A DNA stretch of 64,000 bases from the NCBI GenBank assembly GCA_934045905.1, contig OW203773.1, forward strand, positions 19,641,246 to 19,705,245, written 5' to 3'. Both the position numbers and the translations under genes were made by a program. Below the pieces are notes generated by a model. That model saw nothing but the letters and a program-made list of their open reading frames with translations, had not been told where the DNA came from and ran no database searches. This DNA comes from Leuctra nigra (taxonomy: Eukaryota; Arthropoda; Insecta; Plecoptera; Leuctridae). Positions 12,050 to 22,770 of the stretch are shown here, one piece after another (the stretch's first letter is position 1; every line of letters starts with the position of its first letter).

Positions 12050-12360
12050 CGGTCAATATATTTCAAAATTTCAATATGTGTAAACTTTCTTAACCGATTG
12101 TGCTGAAAATTGGTAAAATTAGGGAAAATGGTAGTTTTAATAGCTCTGCAAAATTTGAAGTTGATCTGACCATTTTGATTTTCGACCATTAGAAGATTTT
12201 TTAAAAACTATAACCATTCATAGGGCAGCGCCCAAAATCAATCCCAGATTACATTAGAAAGATGTTAGAGTATATGCAAAATTTCAGCTCGATCGGAAAA
12301 ACAATGCGTCGGGAAAAAAAAGAGAAAGTGTCCAAAAGAGCCGAATGGAGAAGCGTTTAC
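12050..12360 (+). repeat. Family A relic
   Basis: Diverged match to the family A theme ('tgcaaaatttcagctcgatcgg', 'gaaagtgtccaaaagag') abutting the palindromic MITE. Confidence 0.5.
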
Positions 12361-13300
12361 ATTACCGAGTGCATCAATCCATCAATAATTAAACCCCTAT
12401 TCAATTAAGTAGATTTAGATAGTATATAATGTTAATATGTCCCCTTTTAATATAATGTAAAGTTTATATTTCTTTCATAATTTCATTATTGAATAGTGTA
12501 CCTACTTGTGTTTTAGTTAAGTGCATTTAATTTAATTAGTATACATAAATAGGTATATTACCAATAAATAACCATAGTGATCAGGTACAGTGAGCACGAA
12601 AATTGGAAAACAGCACCTAAATACAAAAATTCCAACAACTATAGCAATGTTTTCTGAATCCAATTATACTAAAACTTATTTTTTTAAATATTCAATTTCT
12701 TTAAGTCTTGGATTTTGTATGGATTGATGCAAAGTTTGTGTAAATGAAAAAAACTTGTATTAATCAGATTTTGGCAGATCTACCGTGTCCATAAAAAATA
12801 TTAAAGTAATCAGTAATATATTATGGCAAACTCCTTTAAAGACCTGTCACCCCTTCCACCTACACTGTTGCCATTTTATACAACTTTCCGTAAATTTTAA
12901 AAGCAAACTGCATTGAAGATATTTGCCACCACAACAAAACAACCCTTTCCCGAACACATGCAGTGGTTGAGAGATATTTACAACCGAAAACGCGTCAAAA
13001 CACTCTGGACCCTAATTTAATATCCATTTAGGCTTTGACTTCAGTGGTGGACTAGCATTGTTCTCCTAGTCGAAGGCTAGTCCCGCAATGTTATTGATAT
13101 AGCTATGACTGGACTTCAAATAACCGTACTAGTGGTTTGTGATAATATTAAATAAGGGTCCAGGATTACAAGCTACGCTCATTGTTGATTTTTCACAGCA
13201 TTTGCTACAGGTAGCTACACTTGCTGGGTCGACTATATATTTTGTGGCCTTTGAAGTAATCATTAGGTAAAATATGACATTAAAGTTGCCAGGGCCGGAT
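12361..13300. other. No gene seen
   Basis: AT-rich, with no coding or structured repeat recognised. Confidence 0.45.
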
Positions 13301-13751
13301 TTTGGGGTGTGCGACCTGTGCCCCCGCACAGGGCGCCAAGCTCGAAGGGGCGCCCAAAGGGCGCCGAGGGGGCGCCAAATTATAAAATATGTATTGCTAT
13401 TATTGTTGCATGCATATTAAAACTAGTTTTAATCACTAGTTTTAATAACCAATGTAATTAAAAACTTGAAGCTATATGTGCACATTTTAGCTTACAATGT
13501 TGAATTCGTAAAATAAATAAAAAATAAAGTTTTAAAGTTTTATAATCCTGCATTGAAATGTATAAATTATATTATTGCCTATTGTAATCCAATCAGTATA
13601 ATTATATGTTAAAAAGGCGTCAAATGCGATCTAGGAAGCCCAAAATTTTCCCGGGGCTATGCGCCCCGGACCCGCATTGTGCTGGGTGGTCCTCCCCCCA
13701 GCCCCCCATTATAATCGTGCGATTCGACGAATTTCGTCTCTGAAGTTTGTT

Positions 13752-13782
<31 letters not shown>

Positions 13783-13830
13783 AATTGTTACCTTGGCACA
13801 GGGCACCAAACTGCCTAAAACCGGCCCTAT
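13301..13830. repeat. G/C-tract repeat family G with a 27-G homopolymer
   Basis: Contains 'cagggcgccaagctcgaagg' at about 13330 and 'gctatgcgccccggacccgc' at about 13657. The latter phrase recurs at about 56110, and in reverse at about 30275. A run of 27 G residues lies at 13752-13778. The ORFs over the G-run (poly-Gly, poly-Pro) are artefacts. Confidence 0.65.
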
Positions 13831-14160
13831 GCTACCTTTATTTCTATCCGTATTATCCAAATTATTGAATTAAAAGTTTGTAAAACAATTCCTTTGAAAC
13901 AACATGCGAAAGCAATAAAGTTTTCAGATCAAAATCATTGGAGTAATTAGGATTGAAATAGGCTTATGTCTATTAGCTTTATGCTTTTGACCGAAAAATT
14001 GTAAATCTGGTGAAACTGTGGTACAAATTACCGTTTAAAATTGGAACTAAATTTTTTATTATTGACTAATTGGAAAATGATTTTTTAATTTTAAAAGATA
14101 CGAATTATATTTCTAAAAATCTCCTACACATTTTTCTCATTTTTAACACAGCGAATTCTG

Positions 14161-14477
14161 GAGGCTAAGTCTTGAAACTTACGCCTTCAGGACGCAAACG
14201 CCCTAGGACGTCAACAAGTCCCATTTATTGTAAGAATGACGACCTTGAAATCTACTGTTAACTGTTTAGCTTCATTTTGAATAAGGTTTTGAAGACTGAA
14301 TAACATCTGTAATTATAATTATGATGTTAATAAATTGTTTGCAATAGATTGCTGGATGCCAATCAAATAATTGGCTTGAATTAATGTTTCAATGGCGATC
14401 ATTCTTACAGTAAATGGGACTTGTTGACGTCCTAGGGCGTTTGCGTCCTGAAGGCGTAAGTTTCAAGACTTGGCCTC
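14161..14477. mobile_element. MITE family C, copy 1 (PIF/Harbinger-like)
   Basis: 317 bp beginning gaggctaagtcttgaaac and ending with its near reverse complement, flanked by CTG (14158-14160) and CAG (14478-14480). Two other copies have perfect 3-bp CTG or CAG duplications. CWG target duplications are reported for PIF/Harbinger elements. No ORF is present. Confidence 0.8.
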
Positions 14478-14480
14478 CAG

Positions 14481-15600
14481 GTTCCCAACCTTAGAGGAAT
14501 CAGCAAGCAAAATAATCATTCAACGAAAAGTGTTATGTAATATTAGTTCATGGTAATATATTCCCACTATTTGAGATTTTCCCGCATCGAAGTAATAGTT
14601 ACCTCACTTGCCACTGAAGGTCGGGTAGCGCCACAAGTCGATCAATCAACTTGTTTTGTTGTTGTGACAGCTGGAGAATCATCACTGTGTGTTGTTTTTA
14701 CCTAACCCTGTATTTGCCTAACCTTTCAATTTTCAAATCTAATTCTGTTCTCATCTCAATGTAATCAACGAATGTAATTGAATTCTCATTTGTACACGCA
14801 TTTGCAGTGCATATTTCAATGTGAGTATGTCCATGTATATTCTACATGCTTCGTTTTTATTTAGTGATGGAACAAATTTGACATTTCATCATGGAATGTT
14901 AGAGGGTTGCTGTTTGTTTTAGAATGTAGTCCGGCTAACTCTGGCTGGAGCTGTAGTACTCCATCACCATCTCTTAAGTGAGTTACACACTCAGCATCTA
15001 GGAGATGGATGATGGCCGAGATTAGACCATAATTAGACGATGCTCGGCTAACTCGGAAGTGAAGCTTACACAATCGCGCTGCTGGTATCGATGGTCGTAT
15101 GGTGGAATTGAATATTCCGTCAGTAAAATTGACAAATTCCAAACACACTTTTAAAATATAGCCGACAGTCTAGTCTGAATTTTTGTTTTAAACGCCTAAA
15201 ATGTTGGTCTTGATGGCCATTCAAAATTTGTAGTTGACCTGTCAAATGGTTCCAGTTTTATTCTTCAGATAATAACAGGATCCTTTTTAAAAACTACACA
15301 GGGAACTGCTTTTTGACATTAGTGTGTGTGCAAAATTTCAGATCGATTGATTGAACGGTTTGACCTGGGTTGTGCCGGAAAAAACACAGACAGACAAAAA
15401 AACACACGCGGAGAACGAGCATTTAAATTTTTGACGCTTTTGAATTTTTTTTGCCTTAAAAATCAGTCTCAAGAAATTTAATTTTTTCTCTTGTTTAAGG
15501 GTTCACACTGGCAATTGCAATCACTAGATTGGATGGTGTGATTGAATCATCCGATTGCAATAGGGAATAGCCTACCTATGTAAAAGTTTTTTAATGCAAA
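14481..15600. other. No gene seen; family A relic at 15170-15420
   Basis: The relic contains 'caaaatttcagatcgattga' and 'gacctgggttgtgcc', as in family A copy 1. The rest is unassigned. Confidence 0.45.
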
Positions 15601-15619
15601 AGGTTAAATATAATATTTC

Positions 15620-15915
15620 AAAATAACAACATATTTGTTGGTAAAACACACTATTTTCAATCTCAAAAGTGTAAATTTTCATTCATTAATATGAAATTAA
15701 AAATCAGTGTAAATTCTGGCGGGAAAACGCTATCACGGCGAGTGATGTCATATTTTATTGTAACCATGGCAACATCATTGTTGGTTGATAAAAGACATCC
15801 CTCGCCGGAATGGTGTTTTCCGCCAATATTTACAGTGATTTTCAATTTTATGAATAAAAATTTACACTTTTTAGTGTGAAAATAGTGTGATTTACCAACA
15901 CAGTGTTAATATTTG
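15620..15915. mobile_element. MITE family D, copy 1
   Basis: Inverted ends 'ttggtaaaacacactatttt' (15638) and its complement ending at 15898, with inner arms 'gtgtaaattttcattcat'. Copies recur at 35683-35855 and at 42575-43130, the last being split by a family C insertion. Confidence 0.7.
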
Positions 15916-16089
15916 GAATTTAGTTTATAAAAAATTACGTACATTATTCATTCCCCATTGCTTGTGTGAGTAGTACGATGATCGAATCCAGCTTGATTGG
16001 AGATTTGATCTCGATTGACTTGATCTTGCCGATCTTCCAACTAAAATATTTAGTCACGTTGCATCTACTTCTCAGTGCATCGTGTTCTA

Positions 16090-16255
16090 ATGGCGCCGAA
16101 GAATCATTTGTGGACAATTGACCGCGAGTTGGTGCTTATCGAGTTTTTTCGAGACCACGACTTTCTCTGGAACCTAAAGAACAAGAACCACAAATCGTAC
16201 AAGACATCTGCAATCTTGGACACATTAGTGGATAAGCTCGAGGGAATATTTTCAA
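16090..16255 (+). CDS. MADF protein, exon 1
   Basis: 55 codons plus one base. Starts ATG GCG CCG AAG and holds the first two MADF helices. Donor is at 16256. Confidence 0.75.
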
Positions 16256-17999
16256 GTATGTGAATAGTTCTATCCGCAATAGATTGTTAAAAAAAGTGTA
16301 GGTAAAATGTGTAAAAAGTAAAAACCCCAGACAATTCTCATAAAAAAAATTATTTCCTCTAAATTCAGCTCTGAAAAGTTGAAACTGAAATGTGTGGTTT
16401 ATAAAAAGGGGATTTAAGAAAATATTATGCAAATGCCAAATAATAAAATCAACGCTGATGAAAATTACATGAAAATTAGATTTTGCAAGTTCTTGTAAGA
16501 TTTTTACAGAAGCAGCTGACTTCAAATTTTTTTTAAATGTAAATTAGGTACCTAGATCTTATCAAAATAACAAAGATCTTGTGTAAAAGATTTTGTTACA
16601 ATTTTAGTTTTTTTAGGATCTAGGCACTCAAATTTTCTTACAATCTTACAAAGATCTTGCAAGGTTGTACTAAATAGGTGTTGAATGATCTTGCCAAAAA
16701 AAAATCATTGAGTTCTACCATAAAAAAATATGTGTTGACGTTTAAATTTATTATTTTTGAATTAATAATTTTTGGAAATCACTGTGTCTAGGTAGGTACC
16801 TACTTTTCAGTGATGAGTGTTTAGATTCTTATAGTTGAAGAGACTTGGCTGATCATTTTACACTAGGTAACTAGGTACCTACCAGAAATGTTTTTTTTAT
16901 GGGGATATCACTCTTTTTTTATTTCAAGTCGGTACCTACACTCAAACCAATTAAAAACGGTACTTTGCACAAAACGGATAGACTGCATGGCCAGGTTCCT
17001 TGACAATCAATCCTTGTTATTATCAATGAAATCAGAGCTCACCTTCTAGAGTTAGCACAGATTCATGGGATGATGCCATCAAACGTTTATCAGACGATCC
17101 TTTTCTTTCGAGGTACCTAGATTCTACCTACCGACCTACCGTTTATTATTTGTTCGAGCTATAGTACCTAATTGAAAGATATGAAATCACTGACAGGTTT
17201 ATATATTTATCAAAAAATTGTGTTTCATTTATGAATCCTTATTGAGTATAGTATAGTGTATAGTATAAGACAATGTTAAATTTAAGTAATGTTTTGAACT
17301 TAAGTACGTAACCAAAACATCGTCTTTAAAATAATAACTAATGTTTATTTATTTTCATGTAGGCATTAACTTTTGTACCTATACTTTTTGTCTACAGGGC
17401 AAGAGATTTTAATGCGCTTCACATCTCTTAAAACCAACTTCTTCGCAAACCTCAAGAAGACGCAGAAGTCCAAGACAAGTGGGACCGACGAAGAATACAT
17501 GCCAACGTTTGTTCATTACAAAGCATTGTCTTTCCTTCACGACCCTTCCGTCTCAACACAATCGAAGACTGCCATAAAACAAGATACTCTGGATTTCTCC
17601 CCCGACCCTCTCGCTATCGATTTGTACGTCGACGAAACTACTTTCGAGAAATTCGATGACGAACAACCCGGGAATTCAAAACGGTCAGCCGCTGCGACCT
17701 TCGAAGATGCAACTGCAAATTACCAATCACATAACTTGTCGCGTGAAGCAAACGAACCTTCTTTGTTAAGTGCAAAGCAGTTAAAACAATCCTTCAATGG
17801 GCTGAATGGGCATGAGCAACCCACCGTTGCTATTGTTGGAACTGTACAGGGGAAAGAAGACAACGACGATCCGCAGTGCTTCGGCGACCATGTTGCTCAC
17901 AAGCTGCGGCATATGGATTCGTTTTCCCGTGCGAGGGCACAATTAGCGATAGAACAAGTGTTATTTGAATATCACCCGAATAACCCAAACAAGACTTAG
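16090..17999 (+). CDS. MADF-domain protein (two exons, 255 aa)
   Basis: Exons 16090-16255 and 17398-17999 join in phase 1 across a GT-AG intron (donor gtatgt, acceptor tctacag), giving FSR at the junction. Residues about 11-95 form a MADF domain, a Myb/SANT-like DNA-binding fold: LIEFFRDHDFLWNLKNKNHK in exon 1, then FANLKKTQKSKTSG and FVHYKALSFLHD in exon 2. The last 45 residues (from QCFGDHVAHKLRHMDSFSRA) resemble a BESS-type tail, used for protein contacts in this family. It is probably a nuclear transcription regulator of the Adf-1/stonewall type, though its target is unknown. I chose the ATG at 16090 because it lies just before the domain. The gene is flanked only by repeats. Confidence 0.8.
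16256..17397 (+). other. Intron of the MADF gene
   Basis: AT-rich intron. Around 16840-17110 it carries relics of MITE text seen elsewhere ('gagacttggctgatc', 'tcaatccttgttattatcaa'). No other gene is seen. Confidence 0.6.
17398..17999 (+). CDS. MADF protein, exon 2
   Basis: Completes the MADF domain, then an acidic linker and a BESS-like tail. TAG stop at 17997-17999. Confidence 0.78.
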
Positions 18000-19009
18000 T
18001 TTAGATTTTAGTTTCTTTATCTAATTTTCTCATAATCTACGTGAGCTAGGAACCTCAATTTTTTCAAGCCAGCTGATATAATGTGATATTAAAATAAACC
18101 TAAATGGTGTTTGAGGTGCAAATTTTGTAAAAAAATAGTAAATCATCCCTAACTAAAGTGAGTGAGTTATTTTAGTAAAATTATGTGTTTAGTAATTTTT
18201 TTATCTTGTAAAACTATGAAAGCGAGAATTTTAGCTGAGGTCACTTTTATCAAATAAATATAGGTAAATTGTAGTATACCTATACCTATTATTCCCAAAC
18301 TGAAAGTGTTGAAGAAAAATGTCCCTAAATTAGATACAATTTTACTTTACTATGTTAATCCTTGCTTGCTAGGCCATCTATTTTGATTTCGTTTTTGAGT
18401 ACCAAATGTCATTTGATGGCCAAATTCACCCAAATAGCATATTTTATTTTCCTCATTTTCTTCAGATGTGTAAATAATTGCCCGGAAATTTCGATCGATC
18501 ACACACAAAAGAAAAAATCAGCACTGAATCCTTCTTTTACATAATATTAATAATGGTTTTAACTTTTATTGTAAACATTTTCATTCTCTATAATAATTTA
18601 AGTATAGAATCATATTAATAATGAATAGGTTTATCTTAATCTAGTGGAGCGGTCGCTCCACGCCAGCCAAGTCGTACGGCGCGCGCACACTCTCATATAA
18701 AGGCTGGAGCAAACCCACTTTTACTGTAAGCATCAAAGTGGCATTTTCGGCCTACTGGATCTTAAAATTGAGAAATCTCACATTGTTGCGAAATATCTTA
18801 ATTTCGAGCTATGGCCCACCCTACAACATATACTAAATTTGGGAACAATAGGTTACGCCCTTTGCGCGCTAGAGGGCCGTGAAAACTGTGTTTTAGGGCG
18901 GTTTTTATAATAATAATCTTAGTAGTAGTAGGCTGGAGCTCAAATCCGGTAAACAGGCCACAGCCTAAGCGGCTGAACCGATTGATCTCACATTTTTACC
19001 ACGTGTGCA
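18000..19009. other. No gene seen
   Basis: AT-rich 3' flank of the MADF gene, then an unassigned GC-richer patch at 18640-18720 containing 'acggcgcgcgcacactc' and 'catataaagg'. Confidence 0.4.
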
Positions 19010-20145
19010 CTTTTGGCGTCTGATTTAACCTTGTCCCCATGAATTTTTTGTGCCGCCATTTTGAAACCGGAAGTGACGTCATATCTCGTCAACGGTTGGA
19101 CCGATCGGAACGAAATTTGCGCCAATCGTTTCAGACGGTCATCTATATGGATTATCAATATCAAAAGACTGAACATTATTTTAAATAAACCGGAAATGAC
19201 GTCATGAAATTTAATATACATCGATTTGCATTTCAGCAACAACTGTTGATCCGATTGTCTTGATATTTATGTAACGTTTGTACTTTTGATATTTCATTTG
19301 ACTTGTTATAAAACCAACCGGAAGCCGCCATTTTGAAACCGGAAGTGACATCATGTCTCAAAAACGGCTAAACAGATTAGAACAAAACCAGCGCTAAACG
19401 ATTTAGACGGTCAACTTTATGTAATCAGTAATATTTGATGATTCAAATATCGAAACCGGAAATGACGTCACACATTTTATGACCTATACCGGAAATGACG
19501 TCATAAATATGCTAAATGACGCTAAATTCACCACTTTATACTTTAAAATAGATATAAGTAAACGTACTTTGTAAATAATTATAAATTCAAGGTTGCAGTG
19601 TTCTCGGCGGCCATTTTTAAAACCGGAAGTGACGTCATATATCGTAAACGGTTGTACCGATTGCAACCTAAGTTTGGAAATGTGTTGGACTAATAATTAT
19701 GAATTCAAGACGACATTATTTTCGGCCGCCATTGTTAAAACCGGAAGTGACGTCAAATATCGAAAATGGCTGTACCGATTGCAATCAAATTTTGGAAATG
19801 TGTTGTACTAATAATTATGAATTCAAGACGACATTATTTTCGGCCGCCATTGTTAAAACCGGAAGTGACGTCATATATCGAAAATGGCTGTACCGATTGC
19901 AACCAAATTTTGGAAATGTGTTGTACTAATAATTATGAATTCAAGACGACATTATTTTCGGCCGCCATTGTTAAAACCGGAAGTGACGTCATATATCAAA
20001 AACGGCTGTACCGATTGCAACCAAATTTTGGAAATGTGTAGGAGTAATAATTATGAATTCAAGACGACATTATTTTCGGCCGCCATTGCTAAAACCGGAA
20101 GTGACGTCATATATCGAAAACGGCTGGACCGATTGTAACGAAACT
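19010..20145. repeat. Tandem array carrying composite ETS/CRE sites
   Basis: From 19593 to 20138, at least four units of about 118 bp follow one another with few differences. Each unit contains 'gaattcaagacgacattatt', 'ttcggccgccattg', 'accggaagtgacgtca' and 'ggctgtaccgattgcaa'. Diverged units with the same theme reach back to about 19010. 'CCGGAAGTGACGTCA' joins an ETS core (CCGGAAGT) to a full CRE palindrome (TGACGTCA). Overlapping ORFs across the units reflect the repeat and are not genes. Whether it binds factors or is a satellite by chance is not known. Confidence 0.85.
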
Positions 20146-20322
20146 TAAAGCTATTCTTCTTGGATAATTATTTTAATCTTATATACCAAACGCAACTTTT
20201 CTAAGTATCCAAATCGGCATAGGCGTATTTTTTTAAAGAAATAAGTTCTTGCACGGACACAAGCAGTGCTACAAGCTGTATGAATAAACTAACAAAAGAA
20301 GTGATATCCCAGAAAAAAACAC

Positions 20323-21570
20323 TCCGTGTAAAAAAGGCAGCCAAGTCTCTTTACTTTAAAAAAATTCAACACCGAAAAGGAGTGATATCAAAAAAGGAGC
20401 CAAGTCAATGACATTTCCAAATATTTAATCGTATCTTTGAAATAAAAGTATAAACACCGAGAAATACTTTACAAAAGGACTTGGCGCATCGTTTTTTTAA
20501 AGACATTTTTCTATTCATAAGCATGTGCCATTTATATACAACCGTCATTTTGAATGTTTAGAATAATAGGGAAACATCTTTCAATTAGGTACATATTATA
20601 CATACCTTCTGTAAAATATTTTCTATATGAATATATACGCTATGAAACTTGTTGTCTATGCTTTCTATAAATATACACAATAGTAATCTTCGTAATATTG
20701 TTTCGTGGTGAATATAATTAAGTCTCATGCGTTATACCTTCTCATCATGTAACAATTTCTATTAATACACATTTTATAAAAATACATTTCACAAAGAAGA
20801 CAGTCATATTGAATTTCTATTAAAAAATTTAACTTTATACACTTGACACTTCAAAAATATATAATTGTGTTCCATTAGTTAGTAATTATTTGACAACGTT
20901 TCATGATTTCCTTCAGTCAAGATCAAATTATGAAAAGATACCAGTCTAATATCGCCATATTAACAGTACTGCAAGAATATGTATGAGCCCACTTCCAATT
21001 GATATGAAGGGATGTGTGTTGTGAAAAATATCCGACCGAACCGGGGCACGAACTTGGGACCTCTCACTTGCCGGGCGAGAGCTCTACCAACTGAGCTACC
21101 CGATCGGACGGGCGGACATTAGACACAACACACTGATGAGGATCCTGACTCCTGACTCCATGGAAGTTTTCCAAAGAAACCTACATTCTCACCACTTCCA
21201 ATTGTTATGTAATTCTTTCACCCTTATATTACTTATATATTACAGCATAAAATCATGCTTCTATCGCCATTGACAAAACTATAAAATAGTCATTACTAAA
21301 AGTAGCTTGATTCATAGATTCTGGCTCTAATAGAAAGAGGAAAATGTACCTACTTGTAAATTTCTTTCCACTTTTAGGATAGAATGATGTCTTTAAAAAA
21401 ACGATGCGCCAAGTCCTTTTGTAAAGTATTTCTCGGTGTTTATACTTTTATTTCAAAGATACGATTAAATATTTGGAAATGTCATTGACTTGGCTCCTTT
21501 TTTGATATCACTCCTTTTCGGTGTTGAATTTTTTTAAAGTAAAGAGACTTGGCTGCCTTTTTTACACGGA
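20323..21570. mobile_element. Fold-back element with two identical 184-bp arms
   Basis: 20323-20506 and 21387-21570 are exact reverse complements over 184 bases by my reading. The 880-bp centre has no ORF but holds a tRNA-derived SINE head at 21020-21125. No clear target duplication was seen. Arm identity implies recent insertion or ongoing gene conversion. Confidence 0.85.
21020..21125 (-). repeat. tRNA-derived SINE head
   Basis: On the minus strand: 'gggtagctcagttggtagag' (A-box region), an anticodon-arm-like ctcgcccggcaagtgag, and 'aagttcgtgccccggttcgg' at the B-box region. The loop lacks T33 and the acceptor stem is poor, so this is a SINE relic and not a working tRNA gene. Confidence 0.65.
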
Positions 21571-22062
21571 TACCTAAATACATGGATGGAACTCTTTACA
21601 TTAGGTATCTGTTTTGTTAGACCATGCAGTTTCAAAAGAAAAGAATATTATGAAATTTGAATATTTTCCCTCTCGATCTGTTAGTTACAATTCTAATCAC
21701 AGTTTGTACACGGCGCCACGAACGATGAACAACTCAATAAATGATACCAACCCTTGTAATTTTCCACTACAATATTCCATTGAACCATATTTTATTTGAT
21801 TTAACTTTTCATTCCATGGAAGAGTGTAGTATTTTATTCTAGTTCTAGCAGACAAATTATCTAATTTCAGAAACAATTTGTAATGTTTTATTTATATAGT
21901 TATAAATATAATTTTTGGTAATAGCCTTTAGGGACTTTAGGGAGGATTGGAGCAGTTGCCTGCACTGGTATACAAGTGTTTTCATCTCTGTTTGACGTTT
22001 AGTGTTTGAATCACTTTAAAAACACATTTTTATGCATACAATTTTGATTATTTTATATTGAA
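21571..22062. other. Upstream region of kanadaptin
   Basis: AT-rich. It must contain the 5' UTR and promoter of kanadaptin, but I see no motif strong enough to place a transcription start. Confidence 0.4.
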
Positions 22063-22770
22063 ATGGAGTCTACTGATATTGAAGAAGTAGTTGACACAAA
22101 ACAGAGCACAAATGATCCGTTAGAACTTCGTACAATCATAAACTTAATCGGGCCGACAGAAAGTGAGGTTAAACACGCCGAACCAAGTGAAGTGAAAACA
22201 GAAGAACCAGTGAAAATATTATTTAAAAAGCCACAAATAGGTGTCATTATAGGACCTAGGAAAGGTAAAGGTGCTGTTAAAGTAATACTCCCCAGTAGTA
22301 AAGACCAAGTTACAGCTGATGTGTCTGAAAAAAGTGATAGTGAAATTCTAGTCGAATCGCCACCGGTTTTGAAACGAATAGAAACGGAAACAGAGGAAAA
22401 AGTTAGTATAAAGGTGCCGAGTCAATCGCCTGCTCAGAAACTAACACAAAACGCCATACCGATCCCATACAAGGAGCCGAAGTGGGGCGGATATCCAAAA
22501 ACTACGTACAAATTCGAGGTTTTGAAGTCCGGTAAAATCCTCGAACACTACGACTTAACGTCTCGGTCTTTCCACGTGTTTGGGCGATTACCGAACTGTG
22601 ACGTCACCTTGCTGCATCCTACGATATCGAGACATCATGCTGTGATTCAGTATCGAGCCGAGAACACAAAGGAGCATCCCACTGGGTTCTATCTGTACGA
22701 TCTCGACAGCACTCACGGAACATTCCTTAACAAGAATAGAATCAAACCCAACATCTACGTCAGACTTCAC
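22063..22770 (+). CDS. SLC4A1AP: Kanadaptin exon 1
   Basis: 236 codons: start ATG, disordered N-terminus, then most of the FHA domain, ending RLH before donor gtgagt. Confidence 0.9.

Noticed and set aside
13657..13868. Poly-Gly and poly-Pro ORFs
   Set aside because: Produced by the 27-G homopolymer.
19593..20138. Four overlapping ORFs with similar proteins
   Set aside because: They are frame-open because of the 118-bp repeat and encode no known domain; the DNA repeat explains them.
21020..21125. A tRNA gene
   Set aside because: A and B boxes are present but the anticodon loop lacks T33 and the acceptor stem does not pair, so it fits a SINE head.
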